Shown piece after piece: positions 1 through 11,150 of a stretch of 60,000 nt of DNA. The notes below the pieces were generated by a model that did not search any database, was not told the origin of the DNA, and saw only the letters and a list, made by a program, of their open reading frames with translations. The stretch covers positions 4,990,420 through 5,050,419 of the forward strand of contig RPFO01000041.1 in NCBI GenBank assembly GCA_009746045.1, given 5' to 3'. A program made the translations under genes and the position numbers. Every line of letters begins with the position of its first letter. The stretch's first letter is position 1. The DNA comes from Mesostigma viride. Lineage: Eukaryota; Streptophyta; Mesostigmatophyceae; Mesostigmatales; Mesostigmataceae.

Positions 1-162
1 GACCAATAGGACCAATTAGTAGTATATCAACGCATTACCATGCTATCCACACGGTCCCTTGAGCATCTTACAAACGCTAGGGGACCCTACGAGGCCTTGG
101 AATGGCGGGGCAGCGTATAACAAGGCCATACCCTGCTGTGGCTGCCTCTATATATATACTAC
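1..162. repeat. Left flank of the LINE: fragment of a repeat also found at about 57460-57620
   Basis: No gene is visible. The sequence matches about 57460-57620 closely (same order: GGACCAATTAGT, the block around CACGGTCCCTTGAGC, then CTGTGGCTGCCTCTATATA). The match resumes after the LINE at 5541 with GCGTGCTTAA and CGGTGTCACAGATGG. The LINE therefore landed inside a relative of the TGTY-type DNA element at 57239-59019. The 162 bases end in the LINE target duplication (150-162). Confidence 0.75.
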
Positions 163-3100
163 TAATTGGTCCGCCCCCCACACCCCCCCGCCCCCCCCCC
201 TCGGTGGCTGCCACGCCTGCCCTGATTGTTCATGGACGACCCACGACCCCCTTCACCCAACGGCTCCCCCGCTCCCCGGTTGGCGCCTCGGCGGTCCTCT
301 CGGCTTGCGGCCCTTCTTGCGGAGGTGGGCGACCCGGCTGCGGGGGGCTCGGGCGCCCCGGTCTCCCCCTCCTTGGTCTGCGAGGTCTGCCGGAGCGGGC
401 ACCGCGGGCACCACATGTTAGTTTGTGATGCTTGCAATTCCGGGTGGCACTTGCAGTGTCTTACTCCCCGGCTCTACCGGGTCCCGCCGGGCTCCTGGAC
501 GTGCCCGCGCTGTCCCCCCCGGCGGGCCCCCGGGCTGCCCTCCCCGCTGGGTGCTCCGGCCCCCTGCCCCGTGTGCCCCCCTGCCGAGGCCCTCGGGGCG
601 GGCCGTGGCCTGCCCGATGGGGCCGCCGTTGCTCGGGCCCTGGCGCCCTCGGCCCCGGGGCCCCACCCGTCGCCTGGCCCCGCCGACGGGGGCGCGGCGC
701 TGTCGCCTGGGCTGGGCCCGGCCGACCCCCGGCGGGCCTGGCGACCCCGGCGCCCGCCCCCGGCCCCTCGCTCCCCGACGCTCTGGCCTCCCTTCCCCCG
801 GCCGCGGTTGGCCACCCAGCCGCCACCCCCGTCCTTGCCGCGTGGGACGGCGGCCCCCGGGCCCACGCGTTCACCTCGTGGCCGCCCTCGCACATTGTCG
901 GCGTGGTGGGCCGCGCCACCTTTTCTTGGGCGTACTGCCCTTTGTTGCTGGACGCGGTCGGGTTCCAGGCCGCCTTCCCCTCGCTCCCTAGGCCCCCGGC
1001 CTTCCTGGCCCTAGTTGCGCAGGTGCGGGCGACATTTCTTTCCGCCGCCCCCCGGTGACGGCCTCGACTCTTTGGGGGTATGTCTTGGAAGGATATCACG
1101 CCGGCTGCCGGCTGCCGTGGCATCTCCCGGCCGCCCGGCAGGAAGAGCTGCTTTCCCTGGACGAGCGGGTGGGTCAGGAGGTGGTCGAGTTCGTCACGGC
1201 GGTGGCTCGAGACGCACAGGTCTCGGTGCGGGCGGCCTACCTCGCGGGCGGCGCCGACCTGGGCCTCATGTCCCCGCGGCAGCTTCGCCTCTTCTTGGAC
1301 GCCCAGGCCCCGCCTCCCGGCCCGGTTGCCAGTGGGGGCTTTCTCATCACCTCCCTCAGCCTGGCGCAGGCCGCCATGCTGCGTGTGGAGTTCGGGGCCC
1401 CCATCGCGGTTCAGGGCGGCCAGGCCATCTTGGTGGACTCGGCCGGGCGCGCCCAGCCCCTAACCGCGGGGACGCCTGTTTCTGCCTTCCTCCACGACAT
1501 CCTGGAGTTGGCAGGCATCCCGCACGAATGGCACCCCGCGGCTGACCAACCGGTCGGCATCCTCTCGCGCGCCCAGATTGCTGCTCTCCCGGGTTGCTGG
1601 GAGGCCGGCTGGGACCCGCCCCCCCCTCATGTCCGGTCCCTTCTGGAGGGGGACGACCCCGAGTCGGGCTCCTGTGCCATCTGCCTTGAGCCCTTCCGGC
1701 CGGGGGATGGCTTGTGTCGCCTGCCCGCGTGCGGCCACACATTCCATCAAGCGTGCATCGCGCGCAGCTTGCTCCACTCCGTGCCGCGCTGCCCGTTGTG
1801 CCGGGCTGTTGTGCCGCCCCCTGGGACTGCGCTTCCTCTCGGCCCGCCCCCGGTCTCGCTGGGTCCCCTGCCGGGTCCCCACCGGGCCCCGGGGCCAGCT
1901 GCCTCCCCGACCCCTCGGCCGCCGCCCCCGGCCTCGTTGCCGGGGCCTGGGGTGGTCGCGGGCGCGCTGGCGAGTCCCCCTGGGAGGGGCGCCGGCGTTC
2001 TCGATCCCCCTCCGCTGGGGGTCTCCCCGGTGGGCACTGCCTCCTCCGTGGCCCCGGCGGGCCTGCCGGGCGCTGGTCGGGTCGTGGTGCGCGCGCCTGC
2101 CGGCCCGGCTGGGGAGACGCCGCAGGCCCCACGTCCTGCCTTTGCTGGCGCCGCTCCCCGCCACTCAGCGCCCGCCGACGGCCTTCACCGGTGTGCCGTG
2201 CTGCTTCCCACGGGGTCCCCGTGTGCTGGTGTGTTCCACAACCGTAACCTCCTCTGCCAGCACCTTCGCGCTGTGCACCCCGATCTCGGCGCGGCGGATC
2301 TGCAGGCCATGAGCTGTTACCGGTGCCCGGAAGCTCACTGCCAGCGGGTGTACTCCATTCACGGGCGCGCTCAGCACGCGCGCGCCTGTGTTGCTCAACG
2401 GCCCCTCAACCGGCCAGCAGTCCCGGCCCCCTCCCCCCCTCCCGCCTCGGCTCCCACCGGCTCCCAGCCCCCGCCGCCCGACTACTCGGCCAGTTGGCGT
2501 TGGCTTGACACGGTTCCCTGGGATGCATGCGCCATCAACCCGACGTCTACCCTGACCGACCTCCCCCACCGCGCGCGTAGCCTTTTCGCGCAATGTGCAA
2601 TCGTTTCTCTCCGGCGCATGCACGCCGCTCCGGACGACCCGCTGGGCTTTAAACTGCACATGGTGACCCCCCGCCTGCTCCTCACCCCTCTCGGGCGTGG
2701 TGTGCGCGGCCTCCAGGGTGCGGTTATTGCCCGTTGCCGACGCTTTCTGCAGGGGGACTGGGAGGGGCTGTTTGGCGTGCCGCCCCCGCGCACGGCCCGG
2801 CTGTCGGGGGAGGTCAACTTCGAGCGGGTGGCCGCCGACGTCATCCGCCTCGTCCGCGAGGGGCAGCTCAGCCGGGCCATGACCCGCTTGGAAATGGCCA
2901 AGCTGGCCCCCGCCAATGCGGCTACCCTGGCGGCCTTGGAGGCTCTTCACCCTGCGGAGCCCGGATTCCAGCTGCCCGTGCCGGACCCCCTGCCGGCCCC
3001 CCTCCGGCTGGACCGCGACTGCTTCCTGGAGGTGATGCGTGCGGTCCCGCGGGCTTCCTCTACCGGGCCGTCGGGCTGGCGCTACGAGCACTTGGAGGTC

Positions 3101-5527
3101 CTGGTGGGGCATGGGGGCGAGGACATTCTCTTTGACACCCTCATTGACCTGGCGGCTGGTCGCGTTCCTCCCGCTGCGCGCGAGTGGTTAGCGGGCGCTC
3201 GCCTCCTCGCTCTGCTCAAGGGTGTCTTGCCCCCCCCGAGGGCAAGGTGCGCCCGATCGCCTGCGGTGAGGTGCTCCGCAAGCTCGTGGGCAAAGTGATC
3301 TGCCGCCAAAAGGCGCCCGAGCTCCGTGCCTTTTTCTGCCCGCCCCTCGCAGCGGGTGAGACCTCGGTGGCGGCCCAGCTGGGGGTGACGACTCCAGGCG
3401 GGGCGGATATCCTCATCCATTCGGTGCAGGCCTACCTCGAGGCCCACCCCACCCACGCTGTCGTCAAGGTCGACTGCCACAACGCGTTCAACAGTCTGTC
3501 CCGCGCCAGCATGTTTGCGGCCGTCATGGAGTCCTTCGAGGACTTGTACGCTTGGACAGCCGTGTGCTACGGCCAGCCCGGCCAACTGGTTCACATCATG
3601 GAGGACGGCACTCGCGGCGGCCTGCTGTCGCGGTCGGGCACCCAGCAAGGGGACCCCCTGGGACCCCTGTACTTTGCCGCCCCCCTCCAGGGTTGCCTCC
3701 AAGCGGTCCATGCTGCCCACCCGGCGGTCGCTATTCAGGCCTACTTGGATGATATCTACCTTCTGGGCCCTGTGCCGGACACCACCGCGGCTCTGCTGGC
3801 ACTGCAGACCGCGGTGGCCGACATCAACCTCCAGTTGACCCTGGCCAAGTGCGCGGTGTACTCGCCCCAAGGTGATTGCTCCGGCTTTCCGCCCCAGCTC
3901 TTGGGCCGGGACGAGCGCCTCCATGGGTTGGATGTCCTCGGCGTTCCGGTTGGCGACCCCGCGTTTGTCATCGATGCTCTGCGGGCCGCCCTCGAGGCAC
4001 GCACTGAGGTACTGCCCTTGATTGCGCGCCTTCATGATTCGCAGACCAAGGGTCTGCTTCTGTGGTTTTGCGCTCACCCTCGCGTCGTTCACTGGCTCCG
4101 GGGCGCTCTTCCGGCTCAGGTCCGGCTGGCCGCCGAGGGCCACGACGAACGCATCCAGTCGGCCTTGGCGCAGCTGGTCCCGGGCCCCGACCTCCCGCCA
4201 CATGCTATTCGCATTGCCTCCCTGCCTGCACGGATGGGTGGCTGCGGTCTGACTCGTGCCGCCCGGCTGGCCCCAGCAGCATTTTTGGGCTCCGTCGCTC
4301 AGTCGTGGGCGGAAAGCTGCCGGCTCCTGCCCCTTTTGGCAACGGCAGCGCCTGACCTCCTGGACCCCAGCAGCCCTTTGCCCTTCGTCACCGCCATCCA
4401 GGAGGCCTATGCTGAGATCCAGCAGGCCTGTTCTCCCGTCCGTGCCGCTCAGGCGGTACAGCGCCACCTCCCTCGCGGCACTCCCTCGGTCGCCTCCGTT
4501 CAATCTCCCGCCGCATTCCCTGCTCGCGTCATCGATAAACACCAGAAAACCTACGCGGGTATTCTGCACACGGCTGATTGGATTGCTCTTTTCGCGGACC
4601 TCAACGCCCAGGGACGTGCGTGGCTGTTCTCGCTTTCCTTGCGGAGTGTGGGCTCGGCGTACCTTCGTGCTCTTCCCATGGCCCCCCCATTCGCCTTGGC
4701 TCCCAGCCACTACTCGGTGGCGCTCCGGCACCAGCTATTTGCCCCGCAGCCTCTTGTTCCGGCCGGGCGGCCTTGTGGTAGCTGTGGGCAGCCGCTGGAT
4801 CCCACGGGGACTCACTACCTTGCCTGCATGGGGGGCCAACAGAATCAGAATTGGTATTTGTATTTGCACACTGTCCTCCTGACGGTGGTGCTCGCCATGA
4901 TTCGGTCGGTTTTCCCCCACGCGAACATCCGGTCCGAGGATGCGGATGGCGCTGCCTTCTATTCCCCCAACCACCGGCCTGACATCGTGGTGCTGGACTT
5001 TGAGGGGGGTGGCCGGCATCTGCTTATTGACGTTTCGGTGGCGCGGCCCTTGGCTCTTAGCCACGTGGCTGGGGCCTCCCTCACGGCAGGTTACACGGCG
5101 GACCGGGCGGAGCGGGCCAAGCTCCTGGCCTACGGCGACGTCGGGCACCATCGTGTGGTGCCCTTTGTCCTGGAGGAGTTTGGGGCCATGGGGCCCCTGA
5201 CCTCCGCCTTCTTCAAGGAGTGTTGCCGGCTCCGGGAGGACCGGCTGGACCTGGAGGGCCAGCGGGCCCCATGGTCGGCGCGGACCTGGACGTCATATTG
5301 GCGTCAGCGCTTGTCGGTGGCGCTGACTCGGGCCATGGCTGACATCATGCTCCGCCGTACGCGGGCTGATTTTGCGGTGCAGCAGGGCTATTAGGTTCCT
5401 CCCGTTAGGCGTTTCCATTGGTCTTATCGTAGTATAGAGCTTTGACATGGCTCTGTATATAGGTTTATAGCTGGGCGTTTGCTTTGGTTTGAGTGATTTC
5501 ACTCTGCTGTAAGTAATTATATTTTTA
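163..5527 (+). mobile_element. Full-length non-LTR retrotransposon (LINE) with restriction-like endonuclease
   Basis: The element is bounded by a 13-bp target duplication, ATATATATACTAC, at 150-162 and 5528-5540. The related empty site near 57600 runs on without it. It has a C-rich 5' leader (163-225), one long coding region broken by frameshifts (226-5394), and a 130-bp 3' tail ending in TTTTTA. Coding content in order is PHD finger, RING-H2 finger, C2H2-like finger, reverse transcriptase, CCHC knuckle and PD-(D/E)XK-type endonuclease. The C-terminal knuckle plus endonuclease layout is that of REL-class LINEs (R2, NeSL, R4, CRE and relatives) rather than of APE-class LINEs. Base composition is much richer in G+C than the neighbours. 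Confidence 0.85.
226..5394 (+). pseudogene. LINE polyprotein: PHD, RING-H2, C2H2, RT, CCHC, REL endonuclease; frameshifted
   Basis: The frame starts at 226 and holds a PHD-type finger at about 379-525 (CEVC, CDAC, WHLQC, CPRC). It passes to a second frame somewhere around 700-850, a third near 1040, and back near 3235. The third frame (from about 1055) carries a RING-H2 finger at about 1668-1805 (CAICLEPF, CGHTFHQAC, CPLC) and a C2H2-like region at about 2185-2390. Reverse transcriptase spans about 2990-4000, with QQGDPLGP and the YLDD catalytic box near 3745. Near the C terminus come a knuckle (CGSC..H..C, about 4770-4830) and a restriction-like endonuclease core (RPDIVVLD then LIDVSV, with ERAK downstream, about 4970-5120). 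The protein would be about 1,700 residues. It should bind, nick and reverse-transcribe at target DNA; the RING suggests ubiquitin-ligase-like activity, which is inference. At least two breaks lie in C-runs, so they could be decay or sequence error. Confidence 0.8.
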
Positions 5528-5540
5528 ATATATATACTAC

Positions 5541-6242
5541 GCGTGCTTAATTAACGGTGTCACAGATGGTGCACGGTAGTCACTGCCGCTATGGCAGCCA
5601 TGCCTAGCTAGAATGTTTGCCTAGCCTAGCCATCATGCCTAGTCACGTGCCCCGCTCACGCACGGTACACAACCAGCCATATATAGCCTTAGCTTAGCCT
5701 TTATACAACCATGCTACGTCCTGGCCAGCTATGATCAGATTACTTGCCCACGCTCCTTGTTATGATATGCTCACATGGGTCTTATTGCACCCGCAGAACT
5801 TGCCGGATCGTCTATCGTGTCCGATTGCTGCTGTGGCATGCCTCTGGCATGAAGGAGAAAGGGGGTCTCTGCCCTTTCTTCCTGTTGTGCACACACAGGG
5901 ATTAAAAGCACTCTGCATGGTGCTCCGTCCTGGTTTGTCTCTAATATGGAGGCAGATGGTGCGCAAGGATAGATGGCAAGTAGTGATGAAGGAGACCACC
6001 CCCAAGCCTGTGGGGGCTCCGCGTGTGACCAAGTATGGCATTCATAGCGATTCGGGCCGCGGTGCCCACACCCCTGTAACTAGGACCTAGATAGCTTATA
6101 CCATCCATTCCATCCCATGTTCCCCTCCCACTGAGGACTTATGCTCACGTGACGCAGTCACGTGTCTATTAATTAATTAATTAATGGTGCTCCGTGACTC
6201 CCCAACGGGAGCACGAGCGTTTAATTAGTTAATAAATCCGAG
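5541..6242. repeat. Non-coding right flank of the LINE insertion
   Basis: The first 40 bases continue the repeat interrupted by the LINE (GCGTGCTTAA, then CGGTGTCACAGATGGTGCA). Beyond that I recognise nothing. Visible features are a cluster of CCTAG words at 5595-5645, a TTAA-rich stretch at 6168-6184, and a small hairpin at about 6186-6213 with arms GTGCTCC and GGAGCAC. The short reading frames here have no recognisable domain. Confidence 0.4.
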
Positions 6243-9064
6243 CTGCAGTGGTGGCCGAGCAGCTGGCGCCGATGGCTGAGCAGCTCGCCGCCCGGCCTGA
6301 ACGCGCCTGATGGCCTACTCAACACACTCTTGGCCAAGGTCAACAACATTGAAGCCAGAGTCGCAGTTAAGGGGAGGGTCCCATAGAAATATATCAAAAC
6401 TTACCCCCCCTAATAACTACAAAAATGCAACTGACAACCACTGAATGATGTTTGGGGACCATAAACATGATGTTTGGGCATGCATACCACCACTTGTTGG
6501 GGGTACTACCCCCAGCCATACACCGGCTATGAGCTAAAAATAGAAAAAAACGCTGTCCGGGGCACATCTTGCCCAGAACAGTGGGATAACCAGTTGCATG
6601 AAAAAAGTAATACCCATATAAAAATGTCATGGGACATGGTTTCTACCTAATTGGATCAACAAAATCAGCACATCCCTTTGAGTTATTAATTTTTGGGCCA
6701 AAAATACGCTTTTTTAGGCGGGGCGTCCCCATACACACTCATAACACATCAATTAGGCCTAAAAAGTAATAGTCAAATTCTGTCATGACCATAGAAGGCA
6801 CTGTCAAAGTTTGGTGGCATTCTGAGCTCAGCTGTAGCAGTTATTAATTTTGGCAGTTGGCCACCTGTGCAGACGCTAAGGAAGGCATTGGTGAGTATTA
6901 AGGCACACTAACACTTCCTATGCCATCCAAAAGGCTCCTGACCATGCCCAATTCGACCACAATGTACAAGGAGGTGGCTGGGCACGTCATGTGCCCTTGC
7001 CTTACCTCGACACGGGCAACCTGTTGCGTGTGTGCACAACAATGAGGCAGGTAGCTCTACATGCCTAGCCAACACTTCTAAAGCATATTCCAGGTTTATG
7101 GTGTGGGCATCATCCCAAAACCAAGCTCAAACACACCCTAGAAAGCCATATCCACTAATTGCCCAACAAGGGTAACAACAGACAGTCCACAGAGAAAGCA
7201 GAATTATCATACATGCTGATTGCCAAGGCTTCTTACCATGGTTACCTTGCCTTGCTAGCATATGAATTAGGGCTCTCCCATTTTAGTGGGAGAAAGGCCA
7301 ACAAGACAACGATAACCCCTACCTACGCGCAGTTCCACCCATGCAGTATGCCCCTTAGAAAAACCACTGCCACCTTTCTTTCCAGCGCAATTGTTTGCCA
7401 AGAAACAAACTCAAGCTTGTGAGCCTCTAACCACCATGAAGCCTCTGCTAAGAAAGGCCGCGTCAATATTCACACAAAACTGAGTGCTGTTAGCAATCTC
7501 CTTCCAAGAAACCACTCAGCAAATCCCTGACAACTTGACGATATGCCACGGTAACGCTTTGACACATCCTAGCCATGCAACGTACATAAAAACCACTGAA
7601 AGGTGCCAGGAATCTGGCGATGCGCAGCACGGAATGGCATTATACCTGGCGCTAACTGCACGGAAAGAAGCCGAAAACTTGCGTTGATAACCCATAAAGG
7701 AAGCGAAACATTCATAGGGTCACGTTGATCACACGATCGTACCATTACCGGCATTGTCCTTCGCCCAGCGGCGCAAGAAAGAACAACCTTCCATGGAATA
7801 ATAAGACGCGCATCCCGCGAGCCTGGAGAGTGTCTTACCGATCATGACGGAAATCTTGCCGAAACCCAGCAAATTTTTTAAAGCTTTACCAATAACGATT
7901 TAAACGCATCCTTGACGCTAGGTAAAGCCCATAAAACCTGACAATCACCGCCGCCAGCGTGCATTCTAATTTATTCCTCTCGACGAAAACATCAGATTGG
8001 ACCCCCGTGGCGATGGTCATCAATAAAATCATCGACACTGCAAAAAACGCGAACTCCGCTACGAAGTGGTATCATTTACTCATCGTCTTTAAGATTCGCT
8101 CAGTTTCTCTGCATTCCGCGAGCTATCTTTTTCTACTCTGCCTGAAAGCACGTCGCCATGGCCAGCTCCGGTAGGGGTGCGCGCCCCGTGCACCACTTTT
8201 TCACGGTACGGACGGGTACCGCGAATTTTTCGGCGCCAAAATATTCGCGCCGGGACCGTCCCCTTAAGCTCCAGCCTCAGTTTACTGCTACGCAAGAGCA
8301 CATTGCCACCAATTATTAAAGTTGCCGAGGCCACAGCCACTGTGACCACCAGCCTTAACCAGGTGGAGGGCCAAGTCGGCCAAGGCACCGTGAAACTTGA
8401 GGCAGTTGCTACCAAGGTAGACGCCCTGGCCACGCAGGTCCCCGAGATCGCCGAGCGAACGGCCACCATCGCCGCCCAACCTGCTGGTATATAGTAGGGC
8501 TAGCGATGACCCCTCGACTCGCGCCTCCTGGGCTGACCTGCTCAAGAGCCAGGCAACCTCTACCACCGCCATTACCACCAAGCTCTAGGAGCTGGAAGAC
8601 ACGCGCCGCGAGGCCGCTGACCGTGACCGTCGCCGCTGCCGGGTCATCCTCAGGCGCTTCGACATGCAGCCGGAGGAGACCCCAGACTCTCTTAATTCTC
8701 GACGAGCTGAAGAAACAACTCGATCTTGGCGTGCATGGAGCTGCCAGGTGCGAAACTGCAGGGCGCCTATACCGCCTGCCCCATCCACGGGACAAGGCTG
8801 GGCCCCCTCCAGTGGTCCGTCACCTTCAGCGACATCACAGCCCGAGTTCGGTTCCTCTCTCGCCGCAAGAAGCTTGTGAACACCTCCTGCATGGTCGCTT
8901 GACGACGACCTGACGACAGCCCAGCAGCAGCAACGCCGCGATCAGTGGCCCGACTACATCCGCCACAAGACCAAACCCGAGAAGCCCCAAGTGTACTGCA
9001 TGGCGGGGCGGGGACCTTTATGTAAACAACAAACTGTGGAAGCCCCCCCGGGCTCCCCCGGGAA
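6243..9064 (+). pseudogene. Decayed LINE ORF1-like coding sequence split by a TTAA element
   Basis: Two pieces, 6243-6366 and 8264-9064, read as an ORF1-type protein once the insertion at 6371-8263 is discounted. The first part is coiled-coil-like (AEQLAPMAEQLAA, LAKVNNIEARV, then after the insertion a heptad-rich stretch with LNQVEGQVG and LEAVATKVDALATQV). The tail has the basic C-terminal style of L1/CR1 ORF1 proteins (FSDITARVRFLSRRKKLVN, DDLTTAQQQQRRDQWPDY). Several stops and frame changes show it is dead. Assignment to the ORF1 family rests on these short patterns only. No endonuclease or RT follows. Confidence 0.5.
6371..8263. mobile_element. Non-autonomous TTAA-flanked DNA element, copy 1
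   Basis: The element is flanked by TTAA at 6367-6370 and 8264-8267 and ends in inverted repeats GGGGAGGGTCCC and GGGACCGTCCCC. The same element recurs at 17253-19159, nearly base for base. It is 1,893 bp with no transposase-like frame. TTAA duplications are typical of the piggyBac and Kolobok superfamilies. The terminal GGGG fits Kolobok better than piggyBac (CCC/CCY ends), but this is inference. It interrupts the LINE ORF1 remnant. Confidence 0.85.
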
Positions 9065-9409
9065 GTAGAGCACTCAAGCTAGTTGTCTAGATGGGGGCAA
9101 TCGATTATGGGATAGCTTAGGCATTACAGCACTTGAAATGATATTAGTGCCCAGCGTTATAGTACCTTCAATTAGCTCTCAGGCACCTTGTGGCCATGAT
9201 CAGCTTGCGACTTAGCCGACGTCCTGAGCCCACCTCACCTTTGTAGCATATTAAGCTATGCGTCAGCCTACCTATGGTATTGCACTGGTCATGTATTGCA
9301 CCCACAGAGTTGCGCCCCGGCGCCATGCTGTGGAGAGAGCACTCTGTGGCCTGCCCACTTGCGGCAGTGAGAGAAGCTAGGGCGCCCTCGCTCCTCGCTG
9401 CACTAGGAA
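9065..9409. other. Unassigned non-coding stretch
   Basis: There is no credible reading frame and no repeat shared with the rest of the window that I could see. It lies between the LINE ORF1 remnant and the CTGAG cluster. Confidence 0.3.
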
Positions 9410-9754
9410 CTCAGATCTGAGATTTTTCTCAGTTTTTCTCAGTTTTCTCAGTTTTCTCAGGAAGGCTGCCTGAGATTTCCTGAGATTTCCTGAGATGTCC
9501 TGAGATTTCCTGAGATTTCCTGAGATCAACTGAGAAAAATCTCAGTTTTCTCAGGAAAACTGAGAAAATCACCTGAGAAAACTGAGAAAACTGAGAAAAA
9601 ACTGAGATCAGCCTGAGAAAGTCGCCTGGCCTGAGATTTTTTTTTCTCAGGAACGAAATTTCTCAGGCGCCCGGCTTTTTCTCAGGTTGCTGCCTGAGAA
9701 AATCTGAGACTGAGAAAATCTGGGAAACTTAAGGCCTGAGAAAAACTGAGAAAC
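9410..9754. repeat. Dense cluster of CTGAG/CTCAG words, self-complementary
   Basis: About 30 copies of CTGAG or its complement CTCAG lie in about 345 bases, mostly followed by A-runs or preceded by T-runs (CTGAGAAAA, TTTTCTCAG, CTGAGATTTC). Both orientations alternate, so the strand can fold on itself in many ways. A sub-run at about 9470-9525 is a near-tandem array with an 11-base period (CTGAGATTTC plus one base). Function is unknown. It could be a satellite seed, a protein-binding array or the debris of a foldback element. Confidence 0.85.
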
Positions 9755-10220
9755 CTCATGCACACAGAGAAATCGCATTCATACCACGCAACCAGAAATC
9801 GCTTTGATTACAAATTATAATAATTTCTTGGGCAGTTGGAGTACAGCTCTTCAAGTTTAATAAGAACATCAATTTCAGTCACTAGACGAGTTGCTACAAT
9901 CTGCTTCAGCGTAGCTCACTTTTCCATACGCCCTTGCACTTCTCCTCGTTGGTGCAAGGTCGCCCCGGCTAGGTTCAGCCACATTCTTGTGCTGCCTACC
10001 CCCTCTCCCCCTCTGCCCACGATTCCCCCGCGTAGGTTCAGCCGCATACTCGCGGCCATCGCCACCACGGGCAGAATCAGCAGCATTTTCTGCTGCAGGC
10101 TGCCTCCTTCCTCTCCCCCTCCGTCCACGCTTCCCCGTGCAGGTTCAGACGCATTGTAGCTGCATGGGTCATCACTGTCGCTGCTAGGTCACTGGAGCCA
10201 CATCCTCTTGGCTACCATTA
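9755..10220. other. Non-coding 3' side of the lone gag, with degenerate repeats
   Basis: No domain-bearing frame is visible. Three degenerate copies of a unit containing AGGTTCAGNCNCAT occur near 9970, 10035 and 10140, each with a pyrimidine-rich stretch (CCCTCTCCCCCTC) close by. On the minus strand this directly follows the gag stop, so it may be the eroded start of a pol region. Confidence 0.35.
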
Positions 10221-11150
10221 TCACTGCCGCTGCAGATGAATAGGCCCAGCCTTGCCAACATTGTCCGCCTGGTTGGCAGCAGTCCGCGACTTGCAAAACC
10301 GGGCCTTGTGCCCTGGCTTGTGGCAGTTGCCACACAGGTTCGTCCCCAACGAAAAAGCCTTGTTGGCCTTGCAGGTCTCGCGGGTGTGACCAGTCCCCTG
10401 GCAGCGAGGACACTTCAGGCGCCCGTCACCGGCGCCAAAAACGGCCCTGATGGCAGGGCCATCGGCATTGACTGCTGGCGTCGGCTTCACGGCACCCTTG
10501 CCGGCCAGCTCCTGAGCAGCGCCACCGAGCGCCATGATCTCGCGGATGCAGGCGAAAGCCGCAGCCTTGCTTGCCAGCTTCTCCTTGGTCAGGACAAACG
10601 CCAGACTCTGCACGGTGCTTTCTGACATAGCACCGCTGCCAAGGGCCTTGCCCAAGAACAGGACCACCGAAAAATCATCAGCAAATTTTCGATTGGTTTC
10701 TTCTAGCATCCGCTCGAAGGCCAGCGTGGCCTTGGCAGTGTCACCTGACACTTCAAACGTCAGAATCTGCATGACGTCCTTGATGGACTTCACCAGCCCT
10801 GTCGGCGCGAGAAGCTCAGTGAGCCGCTCAAGGAACTGATTCCAGTCCCATGCCTTCTCCTGGGCGATCCGAATCAGGTCCCGCACTGCCTGCGGCCCTT
10901 TGCTGGCCAGTGGAGCCCCCCGCAAGATCCGAAAAATCTGCGCGGGAGTCTTCACTACCGTGCGGACTTTCTCCTCCCAGGCCTTGATTGCCCAGACAAA
11001 GTCACGGTTTTCCTTGTCCGTAGCCTTGTCGGCCAACGGCTCTGGCAGCATGCGAACCACCAGTTCGTGCTGTCGCAGCTCCTTGTAAGCATCGGCACCA
11101 TCCCCAGTCAACTGAATGGCGTCCGTGTCGGAACGGGAGCCGCGAGCCAT
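10221..11150 (-). CDS. Retrotransposon gag with two CCHC zinc knuckles
   Basis: The protein is about 310 residues from the ATG at 11150; an upstream in-frame start would give 326. The N-terminal part is a charged, helical UBN2/gag-like region (W..W-type spacing, ERLTELL, FERMLEETNRKF). The C-terminal part has two zinc knuckles, CPRCQGTGHTRETC and CGNCHKPGHKARFC, separated by about 20 residues. This is the nucleocapsid arrangement of LTR retrotransposons. No protease, integrase or RT follows, so the element is partial. Gypsy-2 is inserted about 150 bp upstream of its start. It is not alignable by eye to the Gypsy or Copia gag in this window, so it is a separate family. Confidence 0.75.
   Translation of the reverse strand: MARGSRSDTDAIQLTGDGADAYKELRQHELVVRMLPEPLADKATDKENRDFVWAIKAWEEKVRTVVKTPAQIFRILRGAPLASKGPQAVRDLIRIAQEKAWDWNQFLERLTELLAPTGLVKSIKDVMQILTFEVSGDTAKATLAFERMLEETNRKFADDFSVVLFLGKALGSGAMSESTVQSLAFVLTKEKLASKAAAFACIREIMALGGAAQELAGKGAVKPTPAVNADGPAIRAVFGAGDGRLKCPRCQGTGHTRETCKANKAFSLGTNLCGNCHKPGHKARFCKSRTAANQADNVGKAGPIHLQRQ

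Noticed and set aside
226-1014. Host PHD-finger gene
   Set aside because: The PHD frame lies inside the 13-bp target duplication of the LINE and is continuous in style with the downstream RING and RT coding sequence.
6394-6630. Small frame repeated at 17276-17512 in the TTAA elements
   Set aside because: It is conserved only because the two copies are nearly identical throughout. The protein has no recognisable feature and is too short for a transposase.
8177-8494. Independent host coiled-coil gene
   Set aside because: It continues with a LINE ORF1-like C terminus and has stops and frame changes, so a dead LINE is the better reading.
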